Part shown: piece after piece, positions 11,222 through 22,193 of the stretch
How the letters are laid out: each line of letters opens with the position of its first letter
Numbering within the stretch: the stretch's first letter is position 1
Assembly: GCA_026770025.1 (NCBI GenBank)
Contig: JAMXDE010000016.1
Coordinates: 558,001-622,000 of the forward strand
Direction: 5' to 3'
Source of the DNA: Craspedostauros australis
Taxonomy: Eukaryota > Bacillariophyta > Bacillariophyceae > Mastogloiales > Achnanthaceae
DNA length: 64,000 nucleotides
The notes under the pieces: generated by a model
What the model saw: only the letters and a program-made list of their open reading frames with translations
Told to the model about the DNA's origin: nothing
Databases searched by the model: none
Program-made: the position numbers and the translations under genes

Positions 11222-12023
11222 CGTTCGTGTCCTGCTCGACGCAGAGGATGACAGAACCGAATCCCTTCTTGCGGTAGCGCAGCATGATCTTGTTGTGGTT
11301 GGTGTCCCATTTGGGTGGAAAGAGCTGCGAGGCAGGCAGTTCGCGGATGGGTGCGGCAAAGCCCGTGGACTTGACCTTTGGATCATCGGGCACACCGGTG
11401 CAGGCAAACCCCAGATCGTCCGTCCGCATGGATGCATGGATGATGGCGGCAATTGCAGCGACGGGGCTTCGGACTTGGGCGCCGTGCCGCGCGAGGGAAT
11501 CGACGCACAGCTTCGCGAGCTTCTTGCCAAGGTAGCTGGTGCTGGCGCCATCCCCGTGGCTGGAGTCATCCTCCTTGCTGTCCACGTCCTGCCAATCCTG
11601 CATGTCGGATGTCTCGTCCAGGTCGGCGGGAGTGTCGCTGCTCTCAACCATGACGGCTCCTTCCACTAAGATTGACGAAGCGTTGGAGGCCGACGCGGAT
11701 GCTGAAGCAGCTGCGGGTGCAGACGAAGTTCCTGATGCCTGCTGGTGCAAGTGATCGGACTTGGAGACGGTTGTGAACTTTTGCTTGAGCTTGATGTCTC
11801 GCTCGATTCGCTTCCTCTCCTTGTCCAAGCCGTCGAGAGCGGCCTTGATCGCAACGCTGCTCTTCTCCAAAAAGGGGCAATCCAAGATGTGCCTGCGCAG
11901 TTGATCGAATTCGTCGAGATCGCCGTCGATGATCTTGGCTCGTTTGTTGTTGCTGTCGTCGTTGTCGTTGTCGTGGTGACAGCCGTCAGATCTATGGTCG
12001 CTGTCGGGGTTTGTTGATGTCAT
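10392..12023 (-). CDS. PSMF1: Proteasome inhibitor/assembly regulator PI31
   Basis: PI31 binds the 20S proteasome through a proline-rich tail and modulates proteasome activity and assembly. The 543-residue frame starts at ATG 12023 (MTSTNPDSDHRSDG). Residues about 60-330 form an FP-type N-terminal region (YLGKKLAKLCVDSLARHG, IMLRYRKKGFGSVILCVEQ) broken by Ser/Asn-rich spacers. The C-terminal 130 residues are Gly/Pro/Met-rich and hold the diagnostic blocks RYDPFGPPGGPQDPRRNGDG and NPDHLRPPNTFGDSMFS. These match the RYDPFGP and PDHLRPP motifs of PI31 in other eukaryotes. It is about twice the length of human PI31 (271) because of low-complexity insertions. The frame extends upstream to 12188, but that part is His/Thr-rich UTR-like sequence. 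Family confidence is high because of the C-terminus. Confidence 0.9.
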
Positions 12024-13427
12024 CGCGAGAGTGTATGTGTGAATGTACGTACGTATGTGTATGTGTCTGTGTCTGTGGGTTATACGAATCCTCGTTGCCT
12101 GAGGGAGGCGTGTTGAGGTTGAGACAGATTTGAACACAGAGTGGGTTGGTAGGTGGGTGGAAGTGATGGTTGTGGGATAGTAGTGCAACCTCGCAGTTCA
12201 CGTGGGAACGGGCAGAGCTTGTGATGAAGATCTCCGTAGAACTCTTATTTGTGCTCCCTCTGTGTTTGTGTGCACATCATGGTTGTGGGTTTCGGATGCA
12301 GTTGGGTGTGTGTTTGTCGCACAGAATCTCACAGAGAACATGAGCTCGAAGAGGGAATGGTGTCCAACACGAGAATACCGCGGGACTCGATGTCACACAA
12401 CAAGGAACGAAACAAAGACTTGCTACAGAACTGTCAGCAACTGAAGAGAGCATTGGAGTCGATCGTATTCTACTATTCATAGCGCACAGGCCGAGAGATG
12501 GTGACAGACAGCGTTTACAGGATGTTGAAGATCTTCATATAGTACCAGTACGAGCAGGACGACGACTGTGCAGCTCTCACACCAACCAGAAATAGTCATA
12601 CCATGCTCTGCCATCATGCGCCACGCAAGGAAAGCAGAGTGGAGTGCAAGAAACATGATATAGCATTATATTTTATAATAGAATGGAGTACAGAACGCGA
12701 TGCCTCAACGCTATTATTGAACGCCAAGGTGGAAGATGCGATTCTACTCTTGCTATTCTACGAACACTTTGAACGGATCAAACAACAAGGGCGTCAAACA
12801 TGAATCTCCGACCTTCGACAAACGTCTTCCACCAATTGATCATGAAATTGTGGGAAGAAGAAGAACCACCGCGTTCGGTGCTCCTCAGCAACACCAAAGC
12901 CAGAATTCAGCGATCGATGTGACATGTTTTCGGGAACGCATGTCGCATGCGACACTTCACTCTTGGGGCCCATGCACGCGGTTCATCCATCACAATTTGC
13001 CCTTCGCCTCGCCAAACGCAGTCACACCAACGCACGCAGCGACCCAATTACAAAGAAAGAACACAACGACGAACAACACATGAATTTCACGCACTGGTTC
13101 TGTCCAGACAGGCCCCAACTCACACAACAGCCTTGACATCTGCGTTGTGCTTTGCGACCAACAATCGTCACCTGTCCTCCTTCTCCTTCGTCTTATCAAA
13201 CATCACATACTGCATCCGCATCAAACAATCCATCGCAATTGTTCTCAGTCGCCATTCCACATTCAGTCTTTGCGGAAAGTGGAGAACACAAAAGTCGTAA
13301 AAAGGAGCACCCCAACTCGTAACACACGAAGACCAACGGAAGAGGAAGCTGAACGCAACGGCACAAGAGACCGACGTGGAGGGAGACTTGCAAGTGCTCG
13401 ACAGAGCAGCACAGAAACAGAGCAACT

Positions 13428-13471
<44 letters not shown>

Positions 13472-13792
13472 GGAGAGGAGGAGACACAAGCAAGGCATCC
13501 ATTGATCACATAGATCACACGGATAGCATCGACAGGTCGTTTTCTTGTGGAAGGAAGGGGGTGCATGCCGCGAAGCTCCGTCTGAAAGGCGGAACATCAC
13601 GCTGCGCACGAAGCGGGAAGGAGAGTATCCCATACGTACCACGGGAGCATAAGCACACTGCCATCCTGCCGTCACACACTCTCAGACGAACATCATCATC
13701 AATACCGACATTGAGTACTACTGAGGACTCTTCCACCGAGTGCTGCCAAGGACAAGAACACAGGGAGACGACGACTCATTCGTCACGTCAAT
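12024..13792. other. Divergent intergenic region
   Basis: It separates PI31 (minus, start 12023) from the EF-hand gene (plus, start 13793). It contains GT-rich tracts near 12030-12080, an AT-rich stretch near 12650-12690, and a perfect AG microsatellite at 13432-13467. Open frames on both strands around 13150-13760 arise from the AG tract and low-complexity sequence and show no family motif. Confidence 0.5.
13432..13467. repeat. (AG)18 microsatellite
   Basis: Thirty-six bases of uninterrupted AG, followed by a purine-rich tract to about 13485. It lies about 330 bp upstream of the EF-hand start, on the coding strand, so it could sit in the promoter or 5' UTR. Confidence 0.95.
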
Positions 13793-15461
13793 ATGGGGAA
13801 TCAGCACTCGTCCGTGCGGGGAACTAAGAAGCTGGCCATCCATGCGGTCGCCAAGCGAATGGAGGTCGATAGATCAACCTTGATCCATCTTCGCAACGAA
13901 TGCTTCCACCTGGCCGATCGAGATGACAACATATCGTTCGACAGCTTCGATACTGCGATGCGCAACGTGCGAATCCAACGTCCTGAAGACAGAGAGATCC
14001 TTGACCTGCTGTTCACGATGTGGGACAGCGAGGGTGACGAGGCCATCCCCGTCCACAACTTCATGGTTGGCATATCTCCCCTTGCCTGCAAGAATGAACG
14101 GCTGAGTGATGTGCTTCGCTTTGCGTTGGTGATGGGTGACACGGAGGACACTGGCAGAGTCAGTCGGCAGGAATTGGATATCATATTGCAGAGTGAGTAA
14201 GCCGTGACTGCGACTGTGAATGTGAATGTGAATGTGAATGAAAATGTTGTAACGACGACGAGTGATGGCGGTTGCGATCGAGAGACTGATCTTGTGATCA
14301 AGCTGGCTGGTTGATGATAGGCAACAAGGTGGCTATCGTCATCATCGTGCACGTTCATCATGGTAACAATGACGGTCACGACCACAATCACGATCATTGT
14401 CGTGGTCACAATAATCACAATGCGGTCGATGGCAACCAAAAATATCATATCCGCACACCGTCATCCATTGCATCACAGCCATCTTCCCTACAGGATATGA
14501 AGCCATTGCCGCATTACTTATCTAACCCCGCGACCACTCCTCCTTTATCACTCCACAACTACACCATGTTCTATTGGTACACGCATTGCGCTGTCCGCAT
14601 CGATCACAATGATCACATCACAAATGGGACGCCGCTCCGCCATTGAATTATTTGCACCATGCTCATGGAACAGGTATCCTGGACATTGCTGCGTACTTTG
14701 GGGATGACACCATCAATTTCAAAACGATACGACGCATCACCGATTTCGTCTTCCTTCAGAGACCCAGACAACGAGTGCCGCACGCATACTGCGTGGAACG
14801 GCTGGTTGAGAACATCCACGTGCAGAAGTTCGTCGAGGGTCGGCTGAAGTCGACCGTCAGCTTCAGCTCAAACGTGCGATATCCAAAAAGATCGTTTCCA
14901 CTGCCCCCCTCACCATCTTCGCTGCCGACATCACCTTCCAGCATGATGGCCAGCCTGCGAGTCGATACATCATCATACATGCCAGCATCCGCCACAGCCT
15001 TTGCTGCGAGACCTCCCACGCCATCGCCAAGGCCCATCTCCATCCTGAAAACTAGCACAGTGAAGAGCCGATCGGTACATGAGAGCACTGCCGTTGGCAA
15101 TCACCGAACATTTCCCAAATCGCCGCAGCAGCAGCAGCAACAACAACAACAAAAGGCTGAGCCCGAGTCGCCCTTCGCTTTCGTGGAATCATTCCTCAGC
15201 ACGACACCATCTTGCGGCAACCAGGACATCAACGTAGACGACAGCACCTCATTCTTCTCGTTCGTGCCAACCCCATCCGCTGCAGCCTGCCCACGAAGCC
15301 CAGCACCTGTATTCGTCACAACCCCAACACCGAGGCTGGCCGCGACGCAATGCGACTCAATGTTCGCATTTCCCAGCAGCCCATCATCCGCAGTGGGGGA
15401 ATCGCTGTTTTCATTTGACAGTCCCCGCAGCGCGACGTCTCCAACCGCAGCAGCGCACTGA
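13793..15461 (+). CDS. N-myristoylatable EF-hand protein with F-x-F-rich tail
   Basis: Predicted calcium-binding protein of the calcineurin-B/calmodulin class. Exon 1 is 13793-14192 and exon 2 is 14674-15461, joined in phase 1 (donor GTGAGT, acceptor AACAG); total 395 residues. The N-terminus MGNQHSSVR has glycine at position 2 and serine at 6, as in N-myristoylation sites, suggesting membrane attachment. Two degenerate EF loops (about residues 42-53, 78-89) precede one canonical loop at 116-127 (DTEDTGRVSRQE). The exon join gives LDIILQS then ILDIAAYFGDDTINF. Beyond about residue 190 the tail is Ser/Pro/Thr-rich with a Gln run and four short motifs (SPFAF, SFFSF, SMFAF, SLFSF). The tail is not part of the usual family. 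Partner unknown. Confidence 0.8.
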
Positions 15462-15906
15462 TGAGCAAGTTCGGCGACGCGGCAAGCACTGCCAAGACTT
15501 GCTTCGTGTCAGTGATTACACAGTGCGGTGTAGAGTAGAGGAGGGTACTCTACTCTACACCGCTCTGTTACGAACTGAAACAACAAACAAAACAATGGTT
15601 GGCTCGCTTGGACAACATTATCACACACACCTCAATGGGGTATGTACCATGCAGCGAACGACCAATCAAAATGAGTTTTCATGTGAACAGGCAAGACCGA
15701 CAGACAGTACTGCCACGTTCACATACATGTCAGCAAACGAATTAGCAGACAGACATAATCCATGTATTCCGTACAAACAGACAAACACACGTTTGGGAAA
15801 GCAGGCCAAAATTACAAGACCTGCCTCCGTGCAACGAAGCACCAGCCAATCGATATTAATGATATTACTTCCTGTAGAGCAGTCATATTCAAAAACATCC
15901 TGCATC
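15462..15906. other. Convergent 3' spacer with hairpin
   Basis: Between the stops of the EF-hand gene and the minus-strand oxygenase-like gene. It holds a strong inverted repeat at 15525-15563; the remainder has no recognised element. Confidence 0.5.
15525..15563. repeat. Perfect 15-bp inverted repeat (hairpin)
   Basis: The left arm 15525-15539 (GCGGTGTAGAGTAGA) is the exact reverse complement of 15549-15563, around a 9-base loop. It lies 64 bp after the EF-hand stop codon, so it would fall in the 3' UTR or just beyond it. A role in 3'-end formation is only a guess. Confidence 0.85.
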
Positions 15907-18900
15907 TCAATGAATCAATCTGTACAGCTCTGGTCTCAACCGTTGGATCGTTGCCTCATCGTCGAAGATGACATCGATGGCTGCGTCTGGGTACACTCTG
16001 GTGACGCGAGCGTGGCGCCATGCAACCATCTTGGCCTCTTCCGCCTCCGCATCATTATCTTCTTCCTCGCCATCGTCATCTTCCTCGTCGTCGTCATCAC
16101 TATCATCATCGCTGCCTCCGACGGCCGCTTGCCGCTTCACCTCCACTTCGATGCCTTCAACGAGCAACACCCGTGGAACGATGTTGGAGATGGCGATGCC
16201 GTTTTCTGATGATCCAAACTCTGATGAGCTCTCGCCGGTGAAGGCAACGTTTGCCGTGCGATCTGGATTGATCGAGATGATCGTGGCTGGGATGGTGGAG
16301 ACATACTCATCGTATTTGAGTTCGACAGCCAATCCATTCTGGAGCCGTGGCTCCGCCTCGAAGCCTTCGGACCTAACTTTCATCGCTGAGCCGGCTTGAT
16401 CGAGCTCCATCCTTGATGCTCGAGAGGGACCATGGTGTGATCGACGCTTCAAGGCTTCCGTCATGCTCTGATTCAGATTCCAGCTTCGTCCAAACGTAGA
16501 ACCTGCTCTCGGCTTGCGGGTGACTGCGCCTGCACAAGTCGAACGCTGCGGCTGGGTAATTTCGCCCTCAATGGAGAGGAATCGAGACGACAGGGCCTGG
16601 ATGTAGCTCTGAGACATGGCAGACATCGCCGTCCCTCTCAACCACCCAAATCGATACGCGCTGGTTTGGAACTCCGCTTCCTCCATGACGTTGAAGAGCA
16701 TGCCACGTCTGCCCACTACCAACAGGCGTTCCTTGTATACAACAGTGGCCTCACCATCCATCACTTCCCATGTACCCGTCTCAAAATCTTGCAGCAAGAA
16801 TCGCCCACCATCGCTGGCCATTGGCCAGAAGACTTCGTCGTGCAAGAATTGCTGCAGGACTGGCGAGACTTCATCTTTGTGCGTGCTCGTACAAGCAGTG
16901 CGATAGGAGCGGTACAACGCACCGCCGAAACGCTCCAGCCTTTCGTTGAGCTGGAAGTTTCCAGGATGGAAATCCAGCCAGTGAGCGTACGCGCCCATGT
17001 GCTTGGTGTACCGGGTACCGACGAGTACGTCGGGACCTCGTGGCAGCGTGGTGAGTCCCTTCTTTTGCCGATTTTCGGTGATGAATCCAACCGTTGAATT
17101 CTCCTTGTTTTCATCCAGCGGTGGAAAGGGACGCATTAGCGTCCTGCCGGATTCCAAGTCCCTCGACCATGCCGTGTGTCGGATCCTGTCCATGCAAACG
17201 GCTGTCAGAAGGTACGCGAATGCGATCACAAACGTGATCTGGCAAACCAATTTCCAAATGCGCCGAACCAGTCCTCCTTTCTTTGATCCCGTGGGTGTAT
17301 CGTTTGCGCTGGATACCGATTCCTTCGTCTCGTCTTGCCCAGCCGGTGCTAGTATCGCGGAGACGAACTTCAGCACCACCAGGGCCCAGAATAAATCGTT
17401 CGTGAAAACGAAAAAGTTGTGTACTGTTTCGGCGATGTAGATGTGCCACGCATTGTAGTTGCTTTCGTCCATGGTACCATCCAAGAAATGTGGGAATCCA
17501 ATCCTATCCAGCGTGTCCAGTAGCGTTTGCAAGTCCTCTGGTTCGCATCCAGACTGCCGATTCGCGATTCTCAGCGCGGCGGAGGTGAAGAGGTCGTAGC
17601 CCCACTGCTTCGTGGCTGGTTTCCACAGATGGAAGCACCGGAGGATGTTGAATGGCCAGGCCATTGACACATCGCAGTCCTTCAAGTCGTTCCACGTATG
17701 CCCCCTGATTGAGGAAGTGTGAGATATGATGGTAGTTGCCGTTGATCACGGCAAGTATCAGCACGATCACAAACACCAAAACAACAAAGCATAGAGAGAT
17801 AGAGATTGAGAGAGGAAAAGGTGCAAACATAATGGTTTTCGCATTTCGGTCAGAGATCACATCATTTTGAAGTGAATTCGTGAATCGGTCGGTGAAAGAC
17901 ACAGGGCGTGGCATGCGTCACGCAGGTCGCACTTACCACATGTTCCACTTCATGTGAAAATACGTTCCTCGAGCCAGCTGTCTGGAATCCTCTGCTGTTG
18001 GGCGCGCCAAAAAGGTGACAATGAACATGATTCGGTCCAGTGCGTCCTTGTCGACGTGCGCAGCACCTGTGAGCACATCGACAGTTAATGCGTATGGCAA
18101 CGCGAATGGAACGAGAACAAGACCAAGTCGGAAAGAGGTATCGAATAGAATAAAAGCATGATGCGTGATGCTTGTGAGTGGTGCGAAAGGCGACGAGTCA
18201 AACTTTTTGCAAAAATCAGTCCTGTGGTCCTTCCCTCAACGAATATATTGGCTTTTTCGCTGCAGTACGAGTATTCATGGAATGCTGCACATGCGCGGTT
18301 TCTGCCACTACGTGTTCAACTCATTCGCTCATGAGCTGCGACTCACCTCGGTGCCAAATATGCTGGTTCAGCAACGCTGCATCCCCCGCTCTCCATACGC
18401 CGTTGATGTCACTCATGGAAACAGCGTTGTCTTCGCAAATCTCATGCAACTCGTCGCTGCAATACTGCGTGCCTGGGCAAATATCCGTGGCACCCATATC
18501 CTTGGTTGTATCCTGCAGCGGGATGAAGAGGGAGTACGAGTGCATGAAGGTCCTGGCGAATCGCAGCGCGTTGCCGTCCGGTTTGGTGTCCGGATGCCAT
18601 GATTGCGGCGGCGCACCGTAGGATGAGGTGATGGCGGTGATCTCCGATAACGACGGGTTGACCCCGACCAAGTCCGTCAGCAGCGTCTCCAAGTGCTTCT
18701 GCGCATTGATCTCCTTCAGGGCTTTGATGACAGCGGGATGTTCGGTCGCCTCGATGCCGTAGCTGATGCGGTTCGTGCCTTGGGACACTGGGTATTCGGA
18801 TGGCGTCCCTTTGATTTGCTCGTTCTTGTCCACGACGAACTCTCTGAGGTCTTGGATCGTGTCGTGGGACAGTAGTTGAGGCAAGATCACTGCTCCGTGG

Positions 18901-19394
18901 CGCATCATCGTCTTCCATGCCGGCCGCTGGTCCTGGTGCAGCAAGTGATGCGCCGCCGTTTGGCTGCTCGCGGTGATGTCCAGCATGGTGCATTCGCGAT
19001 CGTAGTACGTGAATTCTTGAAGCAGATCATGATCCGTGCGCTCTGCACGCCGAAGCAACGTGACGAAGTAGTCATCGTGTATCGTTTGGATGCAGTAGGC
19101 AAGCCCGACGCCCATGCTCGAGACGAAGAGAGCAAGGAATAGAAACCGTTGCAAGTGGCTGCAGTAGGTGTGCGCAGTCGCCTTTTCCGAGCCAGCATCC
19201 TTGAAGCCATTTGCGTGGTTGGGTTGTGACGTTTCTGCCACCTGCGATGGATCGCTGCCGTCCTTGATTCCCAACACCGCCGGCTGTTCCTTTTCGGAGG
19301 GCCTTGTCGGAACATCGGCTTGCGCTGCAGCCGCATCCGTTGCCGCGGCGTGATTTTGCTTCGACCTCTTCTTCTTGGTCTTCTTCGCTGCCAT
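15907..19394 (-). CDS. Membrane-anchored phytanoyl-CoA dioxygenase-like protein with Tudor-like tail (paralogue A)
   Basis: Three exons on the minus strand: 18347-19394 (MAAKKTKKKRSKQ...), 17937-18066 and 15907-17704. Phases are 1 and 2, donors GTGAGT and GTAAGT; total 991 residues. After a basic N-terminus and one membrane helix (about 83-101) comes a PhyH-type 2-oxoglutarate oxygenase domain (about 130-370). Its iron ligands are H267-x-D269 (SWHPDTKPDG) and H348 (QHIWHRG), with R361 as the likely 2OG-binding arginine (ALDRIMFIVTF). Exon 3 has two further hydrophobic segments (DLFWALVVLKFVSAILAP; CQITFVIAFAYLLTAV). The last 140 residues hold Tudor/agenet-like beta repeats (AVELKYDEYVSTIPATI; ARVTRVYPDAAIDVIF) around an acidic run. 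The gene at 23493-27474 is a paralogue and confirms the exon joins. Substrate unknown. Confidence 0.82.
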
Positions 19395-20612
19395 GGTTTC
19401 AATTGAATTGGTGGTGCAGTGGTCAATGGATATAGCACTAGCACGAGGCAAGGAGAACGTCACAAGTATGGGCGCAACGAAGGTGCTCGCTTTGTTGGAC
19501 GACCGGCAATGGACGATGGACGATGAACGATGAACGATGAACGATGAACGACGACAGCAATGGTGCCGCCAACACGCAAGGCTCCGTCGTCGAAGATGCG
19601 CAATACGCATCGCTTCGCTTCCACCCCAAAGAATCGTCTTTGGCGCAGGTCGAGTTCGGGTTTCGTGTCCGTTGAACAAGAGTTGAAATTGATCAATTGA
19701 ATCGACAGTTGAACCAATCGAAGCGATCGAACGCGAACCTTTGAACTGTGATTCGACTGCATTGATCAAATGCTCTTCCGATCACTGTTCCTCATCCAAG
19801 AGTCAATTATGGTCGTGAAAGGCCTTTCCGATAATCCCCAATTGTCGAATTGATATCCCAGTTGTGGTATCATGTGGATTGTTGGATGGCGCTCGGCTTG
19901 CACGCCAACGACAACGCGCAATTTTGTGTGTTGTTTGTGACTGCAAAGTCACCAACATTTCACTCGCCGGCGTCGGCAAGGACAAGACGATAGCAACCGC
20001 TTTCACCTTCCGGCGACAATTCTTGGTGTCTGTGCAGTGTTCGCGCCCCAGAGAGACCAAGAGAGGTGCTTTCGCGCCCTGTGTCCACCTCCCTGACCGT
20101 GACCAAGACTCCCAATCCGAGTGTTGCTACCCACGATCGACCCGCGCGGTCTGTGTGGATGATAATTGCGTGCCATCACATCATCACTGGACCCAACCAT
20201 TCATTGCGAGGGCCTTGATCAGCAGGAGCAGCAGCGACAATAGCAACAATAGCAACAATAGCAGCAGGGACATCATTATCGTGGGCGGCACAAGCACAAG
20301 CCGAAGGACGCTACTTTTTCAATCTTGCTATCGTCGCGCTTTCCGGACAAACGAACCTGATTGCCTGCGAAGGCTGCAGAGAGGAACAGATCCAAGACAG
20401 GAGCAGCAGTGAAAGCAACACCTTCGCTGATTGGGACGTCAACAGTGCATGCATGTACGATTACACACGGATACGAGCATACCACAAGTGCATAGTGCCG
20501 AGAGAAGAGTTGCGTAGCATCTTGGTGCCATACCCCCGCCCTCGCCATTGCATAGAGTGCGCAGACCAGACTGATCGACGACAACGACGACGACAACGAC
20601 GACAACGACGTG
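19395..20612. other. Divergent intergenic region
   Basis: It separates paralogue A (minus) from the zinc-ribbon gene (plus) and must hold both promoters. It contains a heptamer tandem repeat (19510-19551) and a CGA/CGACAA-rich tract just before 20613. No gene seen. Confidence 0.5.
19510..19551. repeat. Heptamer tandem repeat TGRACGA x6
   Basis: Six contiguous 7-bp units: TGGACGA twice, then TGAACGA four times. It lies about 115 bp upstream of the start codon of paralogue A. Confidence 0.95.
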
Positions 20613-22193
20613 ATGGATCATGGAAACAACTTCGACGGCGCGAGAATGCCGCAGCAGTCGCAGCAGCAGCAGGACCATGACTCGCTGATTGACGACGAAG
20701 TGGATTACGATGAGCACAAGCAGCACTTCTCGTTGGCACGCCAAACATCCGGCAGCCATCCCGATGCAAACATGTTCGCCGACATGGCGAACGGAGGAGG
20801 CATGCCAGGAGTTGCAGGGATATCTGCAGGAATGGCTGCTGGAATACCTGCTGGAATACCGGGAGGTATTGGTATGCCTGGTGGAGGCGGAGGTATCGGC
20901 GGTGGTATGATGGGCAGCGCTATGGACGGACCCAACAGGAGTGCCCCTTCAGGTGGCGGATTGCCCATGCCCCAAGCAGGAATGCCCAACGGTGTCATGG
21001 CGGAAGGTGGCTTTGGTTCTGGGCCTGGGCCCGGACCTGGAATGGGTCGACCGACATCATCGTGGCAGCATCATATCACGCAGGGACGGGTGCACGGAAT
21101 GCAATCAAATATGGGAGGTGCCGAAGGAGGAGGTATGCCGCGGAGGAACCATTCATCAGATGCCCTTGATTTCATGCGCCAATTCGATCCCCAGCAACAG
21201 CAACAACAACAGCAACAACACCAGGGCCCCATGAGCCCGCAGGGGCATGCTCCATTGCACGGTTCACAGAACGCCACCTTCGCCATGCCGGCGGGATCAG
21301 CGCAGCGGTCAGCCAGCATGTTCGCTGGGGACATGAACGGCACGGCTTTGTCTGCAGCCGCGGCAGCAACTGCGGCATTTGAGAACAACCCTGACGTTGG
21401 CTTCGGTTCACCCAATAACCACGGAGGCTCTGTTCCGCCTGATGGGGCCAACTTTCCAACCGCAAGACGGCAACGGTCGGTCACATTCGCGCCATCGACG
21501 ATTCCTGGTCGGTCCGTGGGCATGGGTTTGTACGACCAACAGAACACGCCGCAACACATGCTCGACGGCGATGATCCCAACAACGCCGCTGCTGCGGTTG
21601 CGCCATCTTTCGACGATGGTGAAAATGGCGAGGAATTCCTTTCGGCGCCATACCAGAACATGATGTCACAGTACAACCAGGAGAATCCTCACGCTTCGCA
21701 TTTCGCGGGTGATGGCGTAGCTGGGCGGCCACCAGCGATGGGTAGCATGGCCAATGCCGGCAGCCCAGGCGGGCAGGAAATGGACATGCCGCGTCGCCCA
21801 CGAGGGGGAAATCTGTCGCAGCTTCCAGGACCCACGCCCGGCAAGCCCGCGCCACCGATGACGGCATCCAGCTCAGCGGTATCCGAACCTCCGCGTCCCT
21901 CGCCCAAATGGAGCCGCCGTTGTGCAGCGCCTCATCGCAAAGAGCGAACGCCGGATGTTGAAACAGGAAAGCAAGTCGGCTCTGATGAAGAGTTGCTGAA
22001 ACTGCAGGAAGAGTGGCAGCAATTGTTGCAGCAGGATGGGCATCACCACGTGACTGACCATGTGGTCGACTGTCCCAACTGCAGCATCCCGCTTCAGGTT
22101 CGCAAAGTTTGCACGATCGTCATCTGCCCATCATGTGGACAAGTATCCCCAGCCGCCACATGCGCCATCCATGCAATGCCAGATGTTCAGTAA
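20613..22193 (+). CDS. Gly/Met/Gln-rich low-complexity protein with C-terminal zinc ribbon
   Basis: Function unknown. 526 residues, single exon, ATG at 20613 (MDHGNNFDGARMPQQ). The first ~40 residues are Gln/Asp-rich, followed by a Gly/Met/Pro-rich stretch (for example GGIGMPGGGGGIGGGMMG), a polyglutamine run and Asn/Gly-rich sequence. Residues about 455-475 are a short helical Glu/Leu/Gln segment (DEELLKLQEEWQQLLQQ). The C-terminus has a four-cysteine zinc-ribbon-like unit: C487-x2-C490 (DCPNCSIPLQV) and C505-x2-C508 (ICPSCGQVS), resembling the short ribbons of LSD1-type or RNA-binding proteins. No signal peptide or membrane helix. Composition suggests an intrinsically disordered nuclear or RNP protein, which is inference. 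It sits between the two oxygenase-like paralogues. Confidence 0.8.
   Translation: MDHGNNFDGARMPQQSQQQQDHDSLIDDEVDYDEHKQHFSLARQTSGSHPDANMFADMANGGGMPGVAGISAGMAAGIPAGIPGGIGMPGGGGGIGGGMMGSAMDGPNRSAPSGGGLPMPQAGMPNGVMAEGGFGSGPGPGPGMGRPTSSWQHHITQGRVHGMQSNMGGAEGGGMPRRNHSSDALDFMRQFDPQQQQQQQQQHQGPMSPQGHAPLHGSQNATFAMPAGSAQRSASMFAGDMNGTALSAAAAATAAFENNPDVGFGSPNNHGGSVPPDGANFPTARRQRSVTFAPSTIPGRSVGMGLYDQQNTPQHMLDGDDPNNAAAAVAPSFDDGENGEEFLSAPYQNMMSQYNQENPHASHFAGDGVAGRPPAMGSMANAGSPGGQEMDMPRRPRGGNLSQLPGPTPGKPAPPMTASSSAVSEPPRPSPKWSRRCAAPHRKERTPDVETGKQVGSDEELLKLQEEWQQLLQQDGHHHVTDHVVDCPNCSIPLQVRKVCTIVICPSCGQVSPAATCAIHAMPDVQ

Noticed and set aside
12024..12188. 55-residue upstream extension of PI31
   Set aside because: His/Thr-rich sequence from GT-rich DNA; the ATG at 12023 fits the start better.
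13147..13760. Long frames through the AG microsatellite on both strands
   Set aside because: They owe their length to the low-complexity AG/CT tract and carry no motif.
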